Origin: Vibrio azureus | Lineage (GTDB): Bacteria > Pseudomonadota > Gammaproteobacteria > Enterobacterales > Vibrionaceae | Reading direction: 5' to 3' | Length of the DNA stretch: 64,000 nucleotides | Assembly: GCF_002849855.1 (NCBI RefSeq) | Contig: NZ_CP018617.1 | Span: 558,001-622,000, forward strand | Shown here: positions 51,037 to 61,339 of the stretch, in pieces | Numbering within the stretch: the first letter of the stretch is position 1 | How the letters are laid out: every line of letters begins with the position of its first letter | Position numbers and translations under genes: made by a program | The notes under the pieces: generated by a model | Seen by the model: the letters and a program-made list of their open reading frames with translations, nothing else | What the model was told of the DNA's origin: nothing | The model's database searches: none

Positions 51037-51933
51037 CTAATTGGGCTTTAAAGCCAAGGATACCTTTGAATTAGGCTGACGACCGAGCGCCTGGCTTATC
51101 ATCCAGCCTGTTTGAGCTAACAAAGGAAGATCGACACCTGTTTCAATTCCTAAGCCTTGGCAAAGGTAGAGCACATCTTCAGTCGCGACGTTACCAGACG
51201 CTCCTTTAGCATAAGGGCAGCCACCTAAACCAGCCACACTGCTATCAAGTGTCGATATGCCCATGCTTAACGCTTGATAGATATTGGCTAACGCTTGGCC
51301 CCATGTATCATGAAAGTGTACAGCAAGTTGGTGGATTGGGAGGGTGTTTTGTACGCATTCTAACATGCGTGCAATACGTAAAGGGGTTCCAGTACCAATG
51401 GTATCCCCCAATGATATTTCATAGCAGCCTATTTCGCTCAGGGTTTGAGCAACGCGGGCGACTTGCTCAGGTTTTGTCGGGCCATCGTATGGGCAATCTG
51501 CGACACATGAAAGGTAGCCACGGACAGGAATGTTGTTCTTCTGTGCAAGCTCGATGACTGGCTGAAACCGATTGAGACTTTCAGCGATAGAACAGTTAAT
51601 GTTTTTTTGACAGAACCCTTCTGAGGCCGAAGTAAAAATAGCGACTTGGTTGGCGCCTGCTTCTAGTGCTTGCTCTAATCCTCGTAAATTCGGGGTGAGA
51701 GCCGAATAGATTATGCCAGAGTGGCGTTTAATATTCTGCATGACCTCTAGTGAATCGGCCATTTGAGGGACCCATTTGGGTGAAACAAACGAGCCAGCCT
51801 CAATGTGCGTTAAACCTGTTTTTGAGAGTGAGTTAATCAATTCTATTTTATCTTGGGTCGACACTATGGATTCATTTTGTAACCCATCTCGAGCGCCCAC
51901 TTCAACAATAGTAACCTGATGAGGAAAGTTCAT
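51037..51933 (-). CDS. liuE: Hydroxymethylglutaryl-CoA lyase
   Basis: 298 residues, the standard length. It splits 3-hydroxy-3-methylglutaryl-CoA into acetyl-CoA and acetoacetate, the last step of leucine degradation. Motifs: VTIVEVGARDGLQNE at the start (active-site Arg and Asp), THIEAGSFVSPKWVPQMAD, VRGYLSCVADCPYDG, ISLGDTIGTGTP, LAVHFHDTWGQ and GLGGCPYAKGASGNVATED, the signature with the catalytic Cys. Its start overlaps the stop of liuC by one base. Confidence 0.94.
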   Translation of the reverse strand: MNFPHQVTIVEVGARDGLQNESIVSTQDKIELINSLSKTGLTHIEAGSFVSPKWVPQMADSLEVMQNIKRHSGIIYSALTPNLRGLEQALEAGANQVAIFTSASEGFCQKNINCSIAESLNRFQPVIELAQKNNIPVRGYLSCVADCPYDGPTKPEQVARVAQTLSEIGCYEISLGDTIGTGTPLRIARMLECVQNTLPIHQLAVHFHDTWGQALANIYQALSMGISTLDSSVAGLGGCPYAKGASGNVATEDVLYLCQGLGIETGVDLPLLAQTGWMISQALGRQPNSKVSLALKPN

Positions 51934-52775
51934 TAAGTATCCTTGGTTTTCTTAACGACCCAGCTTGGTGTCCGTTTCTCTAAAAAAGCGTATAACCCAT
52001 CTTGACCTTGAGGTGAAACACGGATGTCAGCGATGAGTTGGCTTGTATAGTGGATCAGTTGGCCATCAATAGGAGCTTGATGACACTGCTGACATAACGT
52101 TTTGGCTTTGCGCATCGCATCTGGGCTGTTGAGCAGCAGGGTATCGATCAGTTGTTCCAGTGCAGTGTCAACGCTATCTGAAGGGTGGACCTCATGTACA
52201 ATGCCATGTTGTTCAGCGACTTTAGCCGTCATCATTTCCGCACTGAGCATATAGCGTCTCGCTTGGCGATTTCCCATGGCTCGCACAACATAAGGGCCTA
52301 TCGTTGCAGGGACCAAACCGAGTTTGACTTCACTGAGGCAAAATTTGGCATTATCTGCGGCAATCGCAATGTCACAACAACAAATTAAGCCTAATGCACC
52401 GCCAAACGCGGACCCTTGAATAATGGCGATCGTAGGTTGAGGAAAATTATCCAGTGTGTGCATTAGCCGGGCTAGGTTCTGCGCGTCATCTAGGTTTTGT
52501 TGTTTACTGCTGTTAACCATTGAGCGCATCCAATTAAGATCCGCTCCCGCAGAAAAATGCTTACCATTGGCGCGGATCACTAAGCAGCGGACATCAGTGC
52601 GTAATGCGAGATAGTCCAAGCGTTGGATCATGAGATCAATCATACAAGCATCAAAGGCATTATGTTTGTCGATACGATTGAGGGTTAAGGTTGCAACGCC
52701 CAAAGTATCGACTTCCCATAAGACATTGTCTTGACGTTGGTTGATGGGAGTGACGCTGGATGGCTGAATCTGCAT
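51933..52775 (-). CDS. liuC: Methylglutaconyl-CoA hydratase / enoyl-CoA hydratase
   Basis: 280 residues of the crotonase fold: CLVIRANGKHFSAGADLNWM (oxyanion-hole Gly-Ala-Asp) and IAIIQGSAFGGALGLICCCDIAIA, with the catalytic Glu in CLSEVKLGLVPATIGPYV. In the liu pathway it hydrates 3-methylglutaconyl-CoA to HMG-CoA. The gene lies between liuB and liuE; normally liuD (biotin subunit of methylcrotonyl-CoA carboxylase) is between liuC and liuE but here they overlap by one base. Upstream of it is a short Vibrio repeat (52845-52873). Confidence 0.9.
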   Translation of the reverse strand: MQIQPSSVTPINQRQDNVLWEVDTLGVATLTLNRIDKHNAFDACMIDLMIQRLDYLALRTDVRCLVIRANGKHFSAGADLNWMRSMVNSSKQQNLDDAQNLARLMHTLDNFPQPTIAIIQGSAFGGALGLICCCDIAIAADNAKFCLSEVKLGLVPATIGPYVVRAMGNRQARRYMLSAEMMTAKVAEQHGIVHEVHPSDSVDTALEQLIDTLLLNSPDAMRKAKTLCQQCHQAPIDGQLIHYTSQLIADIRVSPQGQDGLYAFLEKRTPSWVVKKTKDT

Positions 52776-52844
52776 AAAATGTCCTCTTTAGTTCGTTGGG
52801 TACAGGCCGTTCAATTAATGGATTCTTTTCAATGAGTAAACGAA

Positions 52845-52873
52845 TACCCAAGCAAATTGAAATTACTTGGGTA
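52845..52873. repeat. Short Vibrio-type palindromic repeat
   Basis: TACCCAAG and CTTGGGTA (8-bp perfect stem) around CAAATTGAAATTA, between liuB and liuC. I recall this TACCCAAGC... element as common in intergenic regions of Vibrio; the function is unknown. Confidence 0.6.
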
Positions 52874-52884
52874 CAAGAACCCAA

Positions 52885-54492
52885 TTACATTCTGAAAATA
52901 CCAAAATTGCTGTCAGGAACAGGGGCTTTTGCAACGGCAGCCAAGGCATGAGCGAGCACTTGACGAGTCTCTTTTGGATCAATGATCCCGTCGTCCCACA
53001 AACGTGCACTGGCAAAGTATGGGTGACCTTGTGTTTCGTACAGATCCACAATTGAAGAGTGGAAAGCATTTTTATCTTGCTCTGGCCACTCTGCTCCTTG
53101 CCGCTTTTTCACTTCTCGACGAACCTGTGTGAGGACTCCAGCGGCTTGCTCTCCACCCATAACCGAAATGCGAGCATTCGGCCACATCCAAATCATGGTT
53201 GGGTCATAAGAGCGACCACACATGCCGTAGTTACCTGCACCGTAGGAACCACCAATGATGACAGTAAACTTAGGTACATCAGCACAAGCCACTGCCATAA
53301 CCAGTTTGGCGCCGTGTTTGGCAATGCCTTCTGCTTCGAGTTTTTTACCGACCATAAAGCCAGTAATGTTTTGTAGAAAGAGTAGTGGAATTTTTCGCTT
53401 TGCACACAGCTCAATAAAGTGCGCACCTTTTTGGGCTGATTCTGAAAAAAGAATGCCGTTGTTTGCAACGATGCCAATCAACCGCCCTTCAAGGCGTGCA
53501 AAACCACAGACTAATGTCTTGCCATACAGCGCTTTAAACTCATCAAAATCGGAATCATCAACGATACGAGCAATGATTTCTCGCACATCAAAGGACAAAC
53601 GAAGGTTGGCGTTGACGATGCCATAAATTTCTTCGGCCTCATAGCGAGGGGGTAAGACTGCTTTGCCTGAAGCCTCAAGCGTACTTTGATTGGTATTGGC
53701 TATCGCTTGTCTAGCAAGGTTGAGGGCATGCTCATCGTTTTCAGCGTAGTAATCGGCAACGCCAGATTTACGACAATGTACATCAGCGCCGCCTAACTCT
53801 TCATCTGTGACCACTTCACCAGTGGCTGCTTTGACCAGAGGAGGGCCCGCTAAAAAGATCGTACCTTGTTCTTTTACCATGATCGAAACATCAGCCATGG
53901 CCGGAACGTAAGCTCCACCAGCGGTACATAACCCCATTACAACGGCGACTTGAGGTATCCCTTCGGCTGACATTCTTGCTTGGTTAAAAAAAATCCGACC
54001 AAAATGCTCTTTATCAGGGAAAACATCCGCTTGGTGGGGAAGGTTGGCCCCACCAGAATCGACTAAATACACACACGGCAATTGACAACGCTGAGCGATC
54101 TCTTGCGCTCTTAAATGCTTTTTGACGGTTAAAGGATAATAGGTCCCGCCTTTTACGGACGGATCATTGGCGATGACCATACACTGAATGCCTTCAATGG
54201 CCCCAATGCCTGCCACAACGCCTGCACAAGGGATGGATTCTTCATAAACGTCCCATGCTGCAAATTGGCCAATTTCGAGAAATTCGCTGTTTTTATCGAG
54301 TAATCGAGTCACTCTTTCTCGTACGGGTAATTTTCCTTTCAACCGCTGCCTTTCTATGGCTTTTTGCCCACCACCTTGCTTGATGATGTTAATGTTTTTA
54401 TTAAGGTTATGTACGAGCTCGTTCATCGCGGCTTTGTTCGATAGGAACAGCTCGTCAGTTGGCTTGGCTTTACTTTTGATGATGGCCATCAT
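52885..54492 (-). CDS. liuB: Methylcrotonyl-CoA carboxylase, carboxyltransferase subunit
   Basis: 535 residues; start ATG 54492 or the immediately following ATG 54489 (AAGGA spacing favours the second slightly). It is the carboxyltransferase (beta) subunit with two crotonase-like halves: [101 protein letters not shown]. It carboxylates 3-methylcrotonyl-CoA together with a biotin-carrying alpha subunit (LiuD), which is not encoded in this cluster. Confidence 0.94.
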   Translation of the reverse strand: MMAIIKSKAKPTDELFLSNKAAMNELVHNLNKNINIIKQGGGQKAIERQRLKGKLPVRERVTRLLDKNSEFLEIGQFAAWDVYEESIPCAGVVAGIGAIEGIQCMVIANDPSVKGGTYYPLTVKKHLRAQEIAQRCQLPCVYLVDSGGANLPHQADVFPDKEHFGRIFFNQARMSAEGIPQVAVVMGLCTAGGAYVPAMADVSIMVKEQGTIFLAGPPLVKAATGEVVTDEELGGADVHCRKSGVADYYAENDEHALNLARQAIANTNQSTLEASGKAVLPPRYEAEEIYGIVNANLRLSFDVREIIARIVDDSDFDEFKALYGKTLVCGFARLEGRLIGIVANNGILFSESAQKGAHFIELCAKRKIPLLFLQNITGFMVGKKLEAEGIAKHGAKLVMAVACADVPKFTVIIGGSYGAGNYGMCGRSYDPTMIWMWPNARISVMGGEQAAGVLTQVRREVKKRQGAEWPEQDKNAFHSSIVDLYETQGHPYFASARLWDDGIIDPKETRQVLAHALAAVAKAPVPDSNFGIFRM

Positions 54493-54510
54493 GACTTCCT
54501 TGTAGAGGGG

Positions 54511-55680
54511 TTAGCGTGATTCGTTAAAAAGTTCTCGTCCGATAAGCATGCGGCGAATTTCGGAGGTCCCCGCGCCTATTTCGTATAATTTCGCATCACG
54601 CAGCAATCTTCCGGTAGAATACTCATTGATATAACCATTACCGCCGAGCAATTGGATCGCATCGAGTGCCATTTGGGTAGCAAGCTCAGCGCTGTAAAGA
54701 ATCACGCCAGCAGCATCTTTACGAGTACATTCTCCTCGGTCACAAGCAGCGGCAACGGTATACACGTAAGCACGCGCGGCATTCAAGCGAGAATACATAT
54801 CAGCTAACTTACCTTGCACTAATTGAAACTCACCGATTGATTGGCCAAATTGCTTGCGATCATGAATGTATGGAACCACTTCATCTAAACAGGCTTGCAT
54901 AATCCCTAATGGCCCACCAGCAAGGACAACGCGTTCGTAATCCAAGCCACTCATTAACACTTCAACACCTTTGTTCAATTCACCCAACACATTCTCTTTC
55001 GGTACAATGCATTGTCTAAACACTAATTCACACGTGTTAGAACCGCGCATGCCTAACTTATCGAGCTTCTGAGCATGGCTAAAGCCTTCAAATTCGCGTT
55101 CAATGATAAATGCGGTAATGCCTCGTGAACCGGCATGCAGATCAGTTTTTGCGTACACTACAAGCGTGTCTGCATCTGGGCCATTTGTGATCCACATTTT
55201 ATTGCCATTAAGCACAAAGTGATCACCCTTATCTTCTGCCTTTAGCTGCATGCTGACGACATCGGAGCCGGAATTCGGTTCACTCATTGCCAGTGCACCA
55301 ATGTGTGTGCCATCGACCAGTTTGGGTAGATACTTTTCGCGTTGTGCAGGGGTACCATTTCGATAGATTTGATTAACACACAGGTTCGAATGTGCCCCAT
55401 AACTTAACGCGACAGAAGCTGAGGCTCGGCTGATTTCCTCCATTGCGATAACATGAGCAAGATATCCCATGCCTGCACCGCCATAGTTCTCGCTGACGGT
55501 AACGCCCAATAGTCCCATTTCACCCAGCATTGGCCATAAGTGATTTGGGAATTGGTTGTCTCGGTCAATGTCGGCAGCAAGAGGTGCGATCTGTTCTGCT
55601 GCAAAAGCATTGACGTGATCGCGTAGCATGTCCATGGTTTCACCCAGTCCAAAATTTAGCGAAGTGTAGTGAGTCTTCAT
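54511..55680 (-). CDS. liuA: Isovaleryl-CoA dehydrogenase
   Basis: 389 residues. FAD-dependent acyl-CoA dehydrogenase; it has the catalytic Glu in the isovaleryl-CoA-type position, in [16 protein letters not shown] (other acyl-CoA dehydrogenases have it near the C terminus). Other blocks: [54 protein letters not shown], and [25 protein letters not shown] with [14 protein letters not shown]. It converts isovaleryl-CoA to methylcrotonyl-CoA. First enzyme gene after liuR. Confidence 0.95.
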   Translation of the reverse strand: MKTHYTSLNFGLGETMDMLRDHVNAFAAEQIAPLAADIDRDNQFPNHLWPMLGEMGLLGVTVSENYGGAGMGYLAHVIAMEEISRASASVALSYGAHSNLCVNQIYRNGTPAQREKYLPKLVDGTHIGALAMSEPNSGSDVVSMQLKAEDKGDHFVLNGNKMWITNGPDADTLVVYAKTDLHAGSRGITAFIIEREFEGFSHAQKLDKLGMRGSNTCELVFRQCIVPKENVLGELNKGVEVLMSGLDYERVVLAGGPLGIMQACLDEVVPYIHDRKQFGQSIGEFQLVQGKLADMYSRLNAARAYVYTVAAACDRGECTRKDAAGVILYSAELATQMALDAIQLLGGNGYINEYSTGRLLRDAKLYEIGAGTSEIRRMLIGRELFNESR

Positions 55681-55767
55681 GAGATATCCCTATTCTGTCT
55701 CGTGTAACGTTATCAGTGTTGGTGAATGTGTCAGTTAGCTATTGATGGAGCCTTGGGCGGTATGGAC

Positions 55768-56154
55768 TCACTTTATAGCTTGTGGGGTGTTATTTCTTAA
55801 CGCTTGTTTACAGCGTTCTCTGGCCGCTTCTAGTTCGCCCATGACAACGCCAATATCATCCAATTGTTGTTGAAGGTGTGCTTGTTTTTCATCAATAATG
55901 GTCAGCATTTTTATCAACTGCCCATTGGTTTGTTGGGTGTCGTAAAGTTCAAACAACTCCCGTATTTCGGCGAGAGAAAAGCCCAATCGCTTACCACGCA
56001 AAATCAATTTGAGTCTGATCTTATCTCGGCGTTGATAGACCCTGATATTGCCTTCTCTTTCTGGCTCGATAAGGCCGACATCTTCGTAAAATCGAATACT
56101 TCTGGTTGTAATATCAAACTCTTTAGCAAGGTCGCTTATCTTGTATTTTTCCAC
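55768..56154 (-). CDS. liuR: MerR family regulator LiuR
   Basis: 128 residues from a GTG at 56154 with AAGGAA upstream. N-terminal MerR winged helix (YKISDLAKEFDITTRSIRFYEDVGLIEPEREGNIRVYQRRD) and a C-terminal helix. Position directly before liuA and the palindromes upstream fit LiuR, the repressor/activator of branched-chain amino acid degradation genes in gammaproteobacteria. Confidence 0.9.
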   Translation of the reverse strand: MEKYKISDLAKEFDITTRSIRFYEDVGLIEPEREGNIRVYQRRDKIRLKLILRGKRLGFSLAEIRELFELYDTQQTNGQLIKMLTIIDEKQAHLQQQLDDIGVVMGELEAARERCKQALRNNTPQAIK

Positions 56155-56271
56155 TGGTTTATTCCTTTTCGTGAAAGTGTTGGCTTCTTGAAAGTACCAT
56201 GACGATCTGAGTCTGAAGGGGAAACAAATTTCTTGTCTTGGTAAAAAACAATAATGTTAATTTTGTGTTTG

Positions 56272-56316
56272 TTTACGTTTACGTAAATGTTAGTGCTATG
56301 CTTACGTAAACGTCAA
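56272..56316. promoter_or_regulatory. Two LiuR-type operators in the divergent liu/ivd region
   Basis: TTTACGTTTACGTAAAT (56272-56288) and CTTACGTAAACGTCAA (56301-56316) match the imperfect palindrome I recall for LiuR in gammaproteobacteria (TTTACGTNNACGTAAA-like). They lie between liuR (minus) and the thiolase gene (plus) and may serve both operons. Confidence 0.75.
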
Positions 56317-56455
56317 GTTATCAAGGGATGAAAATTCATCTTGTTTTCGTTGGTTATGAGTCAGGTATTTATGAACTGATCATAAATTGAGGCACCAAAT
56401 AGCTAAGGAAACCTTGAGCAGGGACGTCATCATCAACGTCAATGAGGTCAGCATT

Positions 56456-57667
56456 ATGGAAAATGAAATTTGGATTGTGAGTGCGAAGCGAACCCCGATT
56501 GGAAGCTTTCAAGGACAATTGAAAAGTTATTCTGCGCCCGATCTAGGTGCGGTGGCTATTCGGGCAGCAATGGATGCTTGTGGTATTGAACAAGTTGATG
56601 AAGTTTATATGGGGTGTGTTCTACCTGCTGGTTGTGGGCAAGCACCAGCTCGACAGGCTGCATTAGGGGCAAAACTATTAGAGAACACGGGCTGTACGAC
56701 AGTGAATAAAGTCTGTGGTTCTGGAATGAAGAGTGTCATGCTCGCTCACGATCTGATCAAAGCGGGGACCTTGCATTGTGCTGTGGCTGGTGGAATGGAA
56801 AGCATGACGAATGCGCCGTATCTACTTAAAGAAGCACGTAATGGTATGCGTTTAGGCAATCAAACCACTTACGACCATATGTTTCTTGATGGTCTGCAAG
56901 ATGCTTACGAAGGGAATTTAATGGGGGTTTATGCCCAAAGAGTAGCAGATAGTGAAGCATTTTCACGTCAGGAGATGGATGAGTGGGCAATTCTTTCAGC
57001 GACCCGAGCACGTGAAGCTCAAACACAGGGCGTATTTGAGGAGGAAATTGCCCCTATAGAAATCAAAACGCGTCAGAATTCATCTTTAATGGAACACGAT
57101 GAACATCCTAATAATATCAAATTAGACAAAATCCCTCAGCTTAAGCCAGCATTTGATAAGAATGGTTCAGTGACCGCAGCCAACTCGAGTGCCATTTCTG
57201 ATGGTGCAGCAGCACTCGTTGTTATGGATGCTGCAAGTGCCCGTGAAAAAGGGCTCACCCCCCTTGCTGTCATTAAAGCGCATACTACTCACGCGAGGAC
57301 GCCTGCTGAATTTACCATCGCGCCAGTGTTTGCGATCAAAGATTTGCTGTCGACATTGGACTGGTCGATAGACAGTGTCGACCTTTGGGAGATAAACGAG
57401 GCCTTTGCTGTTGTGACCCAGATGGCGGTGCGGGAGCTGGGGCTCGATCCTAACAAAGTTAATGTAAAAGGCGGAGCATGTGCGCTTGGGCATCCTATTG
57501 GCGCAAGTGGTGCAAGAATTCTGGTGACGTTGATCCACAGTTTACGTCAGCAGCAACGCATACAAAAACAGAACGGCTCAAACCAGCCTAAAGCATTGCG
57601 TGGTGTGGCATCACTGTGCATTGGTGGTGGTGAAGCCACGGCTTTAGCCATTGAAATTCCAGCTTAA
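56456..57667 (+). CDS. atoB: Acetyl-CoA acetyltransferase (thiolase)
   Basis: 403 residues from ATG 56456 (GAGGT upstream; an in-frame start at 56387 adds no conserved residues). Degradative-type thiolase: IVSAKRTPIGSFQG, active-site Cys in VNKVCGSGMKSVMLA, AGGMESMTNAPYLL, ALGHPIGASGARI (His) and the C-terminal CIGGGEATAL (second Cys). In the Shewanella-type ivd operon it is the first gene and makes acetyl-CoA from the thiolytic step of isoleucine/valine pathway intermediates. Confidence 0.92.
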   Translation: MENEIWIVSAKRTPIGSFQGQLKSYSAPDLGAVAIRAAMDACGIEQVDEVYMGCVLPAGCGQAPARQAALGAKLLENTGCTTVNKVCGSGMKSVMLAHDLIKAGTLHCAVAGGMESMTNAPYLLKEARNGMRLGNQTTYDHMFLDGLQDAYEGNLMGVYAQRVADSEAFSRQEMDEWAILSATRAREAQTQGVFEEEIAPIEIKTRQNSSLMEHDEHPNNIKLDKIPQLKPAFDKNGSVTAANSSAISDGAAALVVMDAASAREKGLTPLAVIKAHTTHARTPAEFTIAPVFAIKDLLSTLDWSIDSVDLWEINEAFAVVTQMAVRELGLDPNKVNVKGGACALGHPIGASGARILVTLIHSLRQQQRIQKQNGSNQPKALRGVASLCIGGGEATALAIEIPA

Positions 57668-57715
57668 TTTTTCAATTTGAACGAATAGCTTTTAACTAAA
57701 TTGATAGGTAAAAAT

Positions 57716-59209
57716 ATGACTCATAAGGTTCCTTTATTCCTCGCGGGTGAATTTCAGCAGTCACAATCGTCTGATTGGTTAGACGTGACAAACCCAGCCA
57801 CCAACGAAACCATTGCTCACCTGCCATGTGCTACTGATGATGAGCTTCAAGCGGCGATTGATCACGCAAAAGAAACCTTCCATAGCTGGAAGAATGTGGC
57901 GATATCTGAGCGAGCGAGACTGATGTTGCGTTATCAGCATTTGCTTAAAGAACATCATGATGATCTCGCGACCTTGTTGTCCCATGAAACCGGCAAAACC
58001 TTTGCAGATGCAAAAGGAGATGTTTGGCGTGGTATCGAAGTTGTTGAGCAAGCGGGTAACATCGCAAGTAACATGATGGGAGAAACGGTAGAAAATGTCG
58101 CGACGAATATTGACAGCTACTCGTTAACTCAACCGTTAGGTGTGTGTTGCGGTATCACACCATTTAACTTTCCTGCGATGATTCCATTGTGGATGTTTCC
58201 AATTGCCATTGCCAGTGGTAATACATTTGTCTTGAAACCTTCTGAGCAAGTACCTCTGACGGCGATTCGACTTGCTGAACTGTTTGAACAAGCCGGAGCA
58301 CCAAAGGGCGTATTGCAAATCGTTCATGGCCGTAAAGAGCAAGTGGATTTTTTGCTCACTCATCCAGACATTCAGGCGGTCTCTTTTGTCGGTTCGGTGC
58401 CTGTTGCTCGCTATATTTACACCACTGCAACGCAAAACTTTAAACGTGTTCAGGCATTTGCAGGCGCAAAAAATCACATGGTGATCATGCCGGATGCGAA
58501 TAAACAACAGGTGGTGAATAACTTAGTTGGTGCGTCGGTTGGAGCTGCTGGGCAGCGTTGCATGGCCATTTCAGTGGCTGTTTTTGTCGGCAGCTCTAAA
58601 CAATGGATCGACGATCTGAAGCATGAAATGGCCAAAGTTCATCCTGGGGCGTGGGACGATGAAAATGCAGCGTACGGTCCATTGATCAATTCACAAGCGA
58701 AAGAGCGGGTGCTGGGCTTAATTTCAGAAGGTAAACAGCAAGGTGCAGTTTGTGAGCTTGATGGCAGTCAGTGCAACGTTGAAGGCTTTGAAAATGGTAA
58801 CTGGGTTGGACCAACGCTGTTCAGTAATGTCACCACTGAAATGTCTATTTACAAGGAAGAAATTTTTGGTCCAGTCTTACTTTGCCTAGAAGTCGAAACA
58901 CTTGAAGAAGCGATCGAGTTAATTAATCGCAACCCATATGGCAACGGCACATCTATTTTCACTGCAAGCGGTGCAGCGGCCAGAAAATATCAACATGAAA
59001 TTCAAGTAGGGCAAGTCGGGGTTAATGTTCCTATTCCAGTTCCATTGCCATTCTTCTCATTTACTGGTTGGAGAGGCAGTTTCTACGGTGATCTGCATGC
59101 CTATGGCAAACAAGCTGTCCGTTTCTATACCGAAACAAAAACAGTAACGGCACGTTGGTTCGATGACGATATCCCGAGTGGACCTAATCTGACGATTAAT
59201 TTGCGATAA
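57716..59209 (+). CDS. mmsA: CoA-acylating methylmalonate-semialdehyde dehydrogenase
   Basis: 497 residues from ATG 57716 (AGGT seven bases upstream). Aldehyde dehydrogenase fold: [49 protein letters not shown], the catalytic Cys282 in [26 protein letters not shown] and a [18 protein letters not shown] stretch that is characteristic of MmsA. It converts (methyl)malonate semialdehyde with CoA and NAD to propionyl-CoA or acetyl-CoA in valine breakdown. Confidence 0.95.
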   Translation: MTHKVPLFLAGEFQQSQSSDWLDVTNPATNETIAHLPCATDDELQAAIDHAKETFHSWKNVAISERARLMLRYQHLLKEHHDDLATLLSHETGKTFADAKGDVWRGIEVVEQAGNIASNMMGETVENVATNIDSYSLTQPLGVCCGITPFNFPAMIPLWMFPIAIASGNTFVLKPSEQVPLTAIRLAELFEQAGAPKGVLQIVHGRKEQVDFLLTHPDIQAVSFVGSVPVARYIYTTATQNFKRVQAFAGAKNHMVIMPDANKQQVVNNLVGASVGAAGQRCMAISVAVFVGSSKQWIDDLKHEMAKVHPGAWDDENAAYGPLINSQAKERVLGLISEGKQQGAVCELDGSQCNVEGFENGNWVGPTLFSNVTTEMSIYKEEIFGPVLLCLEVETLEEAIELINRNPYGNGTSIFTASGAAARKYQHEIQVGQVGVNVPIPVPLPFFSFTGWRGSFYGDLHAYGKQAVRFYTETKTVTARWFDDDIPSGPNLTINLR

Positions 59210-59347
59210 AGCATCATTTTGCGCTGAGCCGCCAGTTTTTTCTTAAACGTTAATTCTTAAGCTATTAACTTTTTAAACAACCGTTTTGCGCAAAGGTTTT
59301 TGATGCTTCACTGTCGGCTGTGAAGCATCCAAATATGAGGATTTGAT

Positions 59348-60502
59348 ATGGATTTTGAACTCAATGACGAACAACGTATGTTTGCTGATACAGCCCAACA
59401 GTTTGCCTTAGATCGTTTAGCACCGATGGCAGCAGAATGGGATGAAAAGCAAATTTTCCCTAAAGACGTGCTGCGTGAAGCGGGTGAATTAGGATTTCTT
59501 AGCCTTTATACACCTGAAGAGCAAGGCGGGCTCGGGTTAAGCCGATTGGATGCCTCAATCATTTTTGAAAAGTTAGCGATGGGCTGTACGTCTACGACCG
59601 CTTTTATGACGATCCATAATATGGTGACCTGGATGATCGCCAGTTTTGCGACACAAGAAGTAAAGCAACAATTCTGTCCTAAGTTGATCACAGGTGAATA
59701 CCTTGGTTCTTATTGTTTAACCGAGCCAAATGCTGGTTCGGACGCGGCGTCATTAACCACGACAGCGACTAAACAAGAACAAGGTTATGTGCTTAATGGC
59801 GGCAAAGCGTTTATTTCTGGCGCTGGTGACACCGAAGTTTTAGTGGTAATGGCTAGAACTGGAGAGGCGGGGGCAAAAGGTGTGTCGGCCTTTGTTGTAC
59901 CTGCTGATAGTGAAGGAGTGAGTTATGGCAGAAAAGAGCCAAAAATGGGTTGGAATAGTCAACCCACACGCAGTGTGACTTTTGATAAGGTCTGGGTTCC
60001 TCAAAGCCATTTACTCGGAGAGGAAGGGCAAGGTTTTGTCTTTGCTATGAAGGGTTTAGATGGTGGACGCATCAATATCGCTACCTGCTCGGTAGGGACA
60101 GCTCAACAAGCACTTGACCACGCCACTCAGTACATGCAAGAGCGTAAGCAATTTGGTCAATCTCTCGCTCAATTCCAAGCTTTGCAATTTAAGTTAGCGG
60201 ATATGGCGACGGAATTAGTCGCGGCTCGTCAGCTTGTGCGTTATGCCGCCAGTAAATTGGATAAACAAAACCCAGATGCCACGGCTTATTGTGCGATGGC
60301 CAAGCGTTTTGCAACGGATATTGGCTTTCAAGTCTGTGACCAAGCCTTACAACTGTACGGTGGCTATGGCTACATCAAAGAGTATCCGATGGAAAGACAC
60401 TTCCGAGATGTCAGAGTTCATCAGATTTTAGAAGGAACCAACGAGATCATGCGCTTGATTATTGCTCGTCGGCTGCTATCTGAAGAATCTGCTTTGCTCT
60501 GA
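59348..60502 (+). CDS. Acyl-CoA dehydrogenase (isobutyryl-/2-methylbutyryl-CoA type)
   Basis: 384 residues. FAD acyl-CoA dehydrogenase with the catalytic Glu at the usual C-terminal position (HQILEGTNEIMRLI) and blocks YCLTEPNAGSDAASL and MKGLDGGRINIATCSVG, AIQ-equivalent DQALQLYGGYGYIKEYPMERHFRDVRVH. Within the ivd operon it most likely oxidises isobutyryl-CoA or 2-methylbutyryl-CoA. Confidence 0.92.
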   Translation: MDFELNDEQRMFADTAQQFALDRLAPMAAEWDEKQIFPKDVLREAGELGFLSLYTPEEQGGLGLSRLDASIIFEKLAMGCTSTTAFMTIHNMVTWMIASFATQEVKQQFCPKLITGEYLGSYCLTEPNAGSDAASLTTTATKQEQGYVLNGGKAFISGAGDTEVLVVMARTGEAGAKGVSAFVVPADSEGVSYGRKEPKMGWNSQPTRSVTFDKVWVPQSHLLGEEGQGFVFAMKGLDGGRINIATCSVGTAQQALDHATQYMQERKQFGQSLAQFQALQFKLADMATELVAARQLVRYAASKLDKQNPDATAYCAMAKRFATDIGFQVCDQALQLYGGYGYIKEYPMERHFRDVRVHQILEGTNEIMRLIIARRLLSEESALL

Positions 60503-60541
60503 TCACTTTGTTATTACTGTTACCGAAAAAGGACTCACACT

Positions 60542-61330
60542 ATGTCATCAACTGAAACCGCTTGTATTGAATACGTCATTAGTAATCACGTCGCAGTCGT
60601 GACCATGAACAATCCGCCAGCTAATACTTGGACTGTAGAAAGCTTAACGGCTTTAAAAGCGCTAGTACTTGACCTGAATGAAAATAAAAATATATACGCT
60701 TTAGTGCTTACAGGAGCAGGAGATAAATTCTTCTCAGCGGGTGCCGACCTTAAGCTTTTTGCTGATGGTGATAAAGCCGTTGCACTTAAAATGGCACGCT
60801 TATTTGGTGAAGCGTTTGAGACACTTTCTTCTTTTAGAGGTGTATCGATTGCAGCCGTTAACGGTTATGCCATGGGAGGGGGGCTTGAAGTCGCTTTAGC
60901 GTGTGATATCCGAGTTGCAGAAGAACAAGCCGTCATGGCATTGCCTGAGGCAAAAGTAGGACTACTTCCTTGTGCCGGGGGAACACAAAATCTGACGGCA
61001 TTGGTCGGAGAAGGGTGGGCGAAAAGAATCATCCTGTGTGGAGAAAAAATAGGTGCCGCGAAAGCATGTGAGTTAGGTTTGGTGGAAGAGGTTGTGCCTA
61101 AAGGAGAGTCGTTGAATCAAGCTTTGGCTCTCGCTGAGTCCGTTGCGAATCAGTCACCTTCTTCAGTCAGTGCATGCAAGGTTTTGATTCAGAATATGCG
61201 TACGTCCCCTCTGTCTCATGGTTTGATAAGAGAGCGTGAGTTATTCGTGAATTTATTTGATACCGAAGATCAAACCGAAGGTGTGCGTGCATTTTTAGAA
61301 AAACGCCAACCCCAGTGGAAGAATCAATAG
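60542..61330 (+). CDS. Enoyl-CoA hydratase
   Basis: 262 residues of the crotonase fold with LVLTGAGDKFFSAGADLKLF and AAVNGYAMGGGLEVALACDIRVA; Glu in ALPEAKVGLLPCAGGTQNL. Hydrates methacrylyl-CoA or tiglyl-CoA in valine and isoleucine breakdown. Follows the acyl-CoA dehydrogenase by 39 bases. Confidence 0.9.
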   Translation: MSSTETACIEYVISNHVAVVTMNNPPANTWTVESLTALKALVLDLNENKNIYALVLTGAGDKFFSAGADLKLFADGDKAVALKMARLFGEAFETLSSFRGVSIAAVNGYAMGGGLEVALACDIRVAEEQAVMALPEAKVGLLPCAGGTQNLTALVGEGWAKRIILCGEKIGAAKACELGLVEEVVPKGESLNQALALAESVANQSPSSVSACKVLIQNMRTSPLSHGLIRERELFVNLFDTEDQTEGVRAFLEKRQPQWKNQ

Positions 61331-61339
61331 AGGTGAAGT

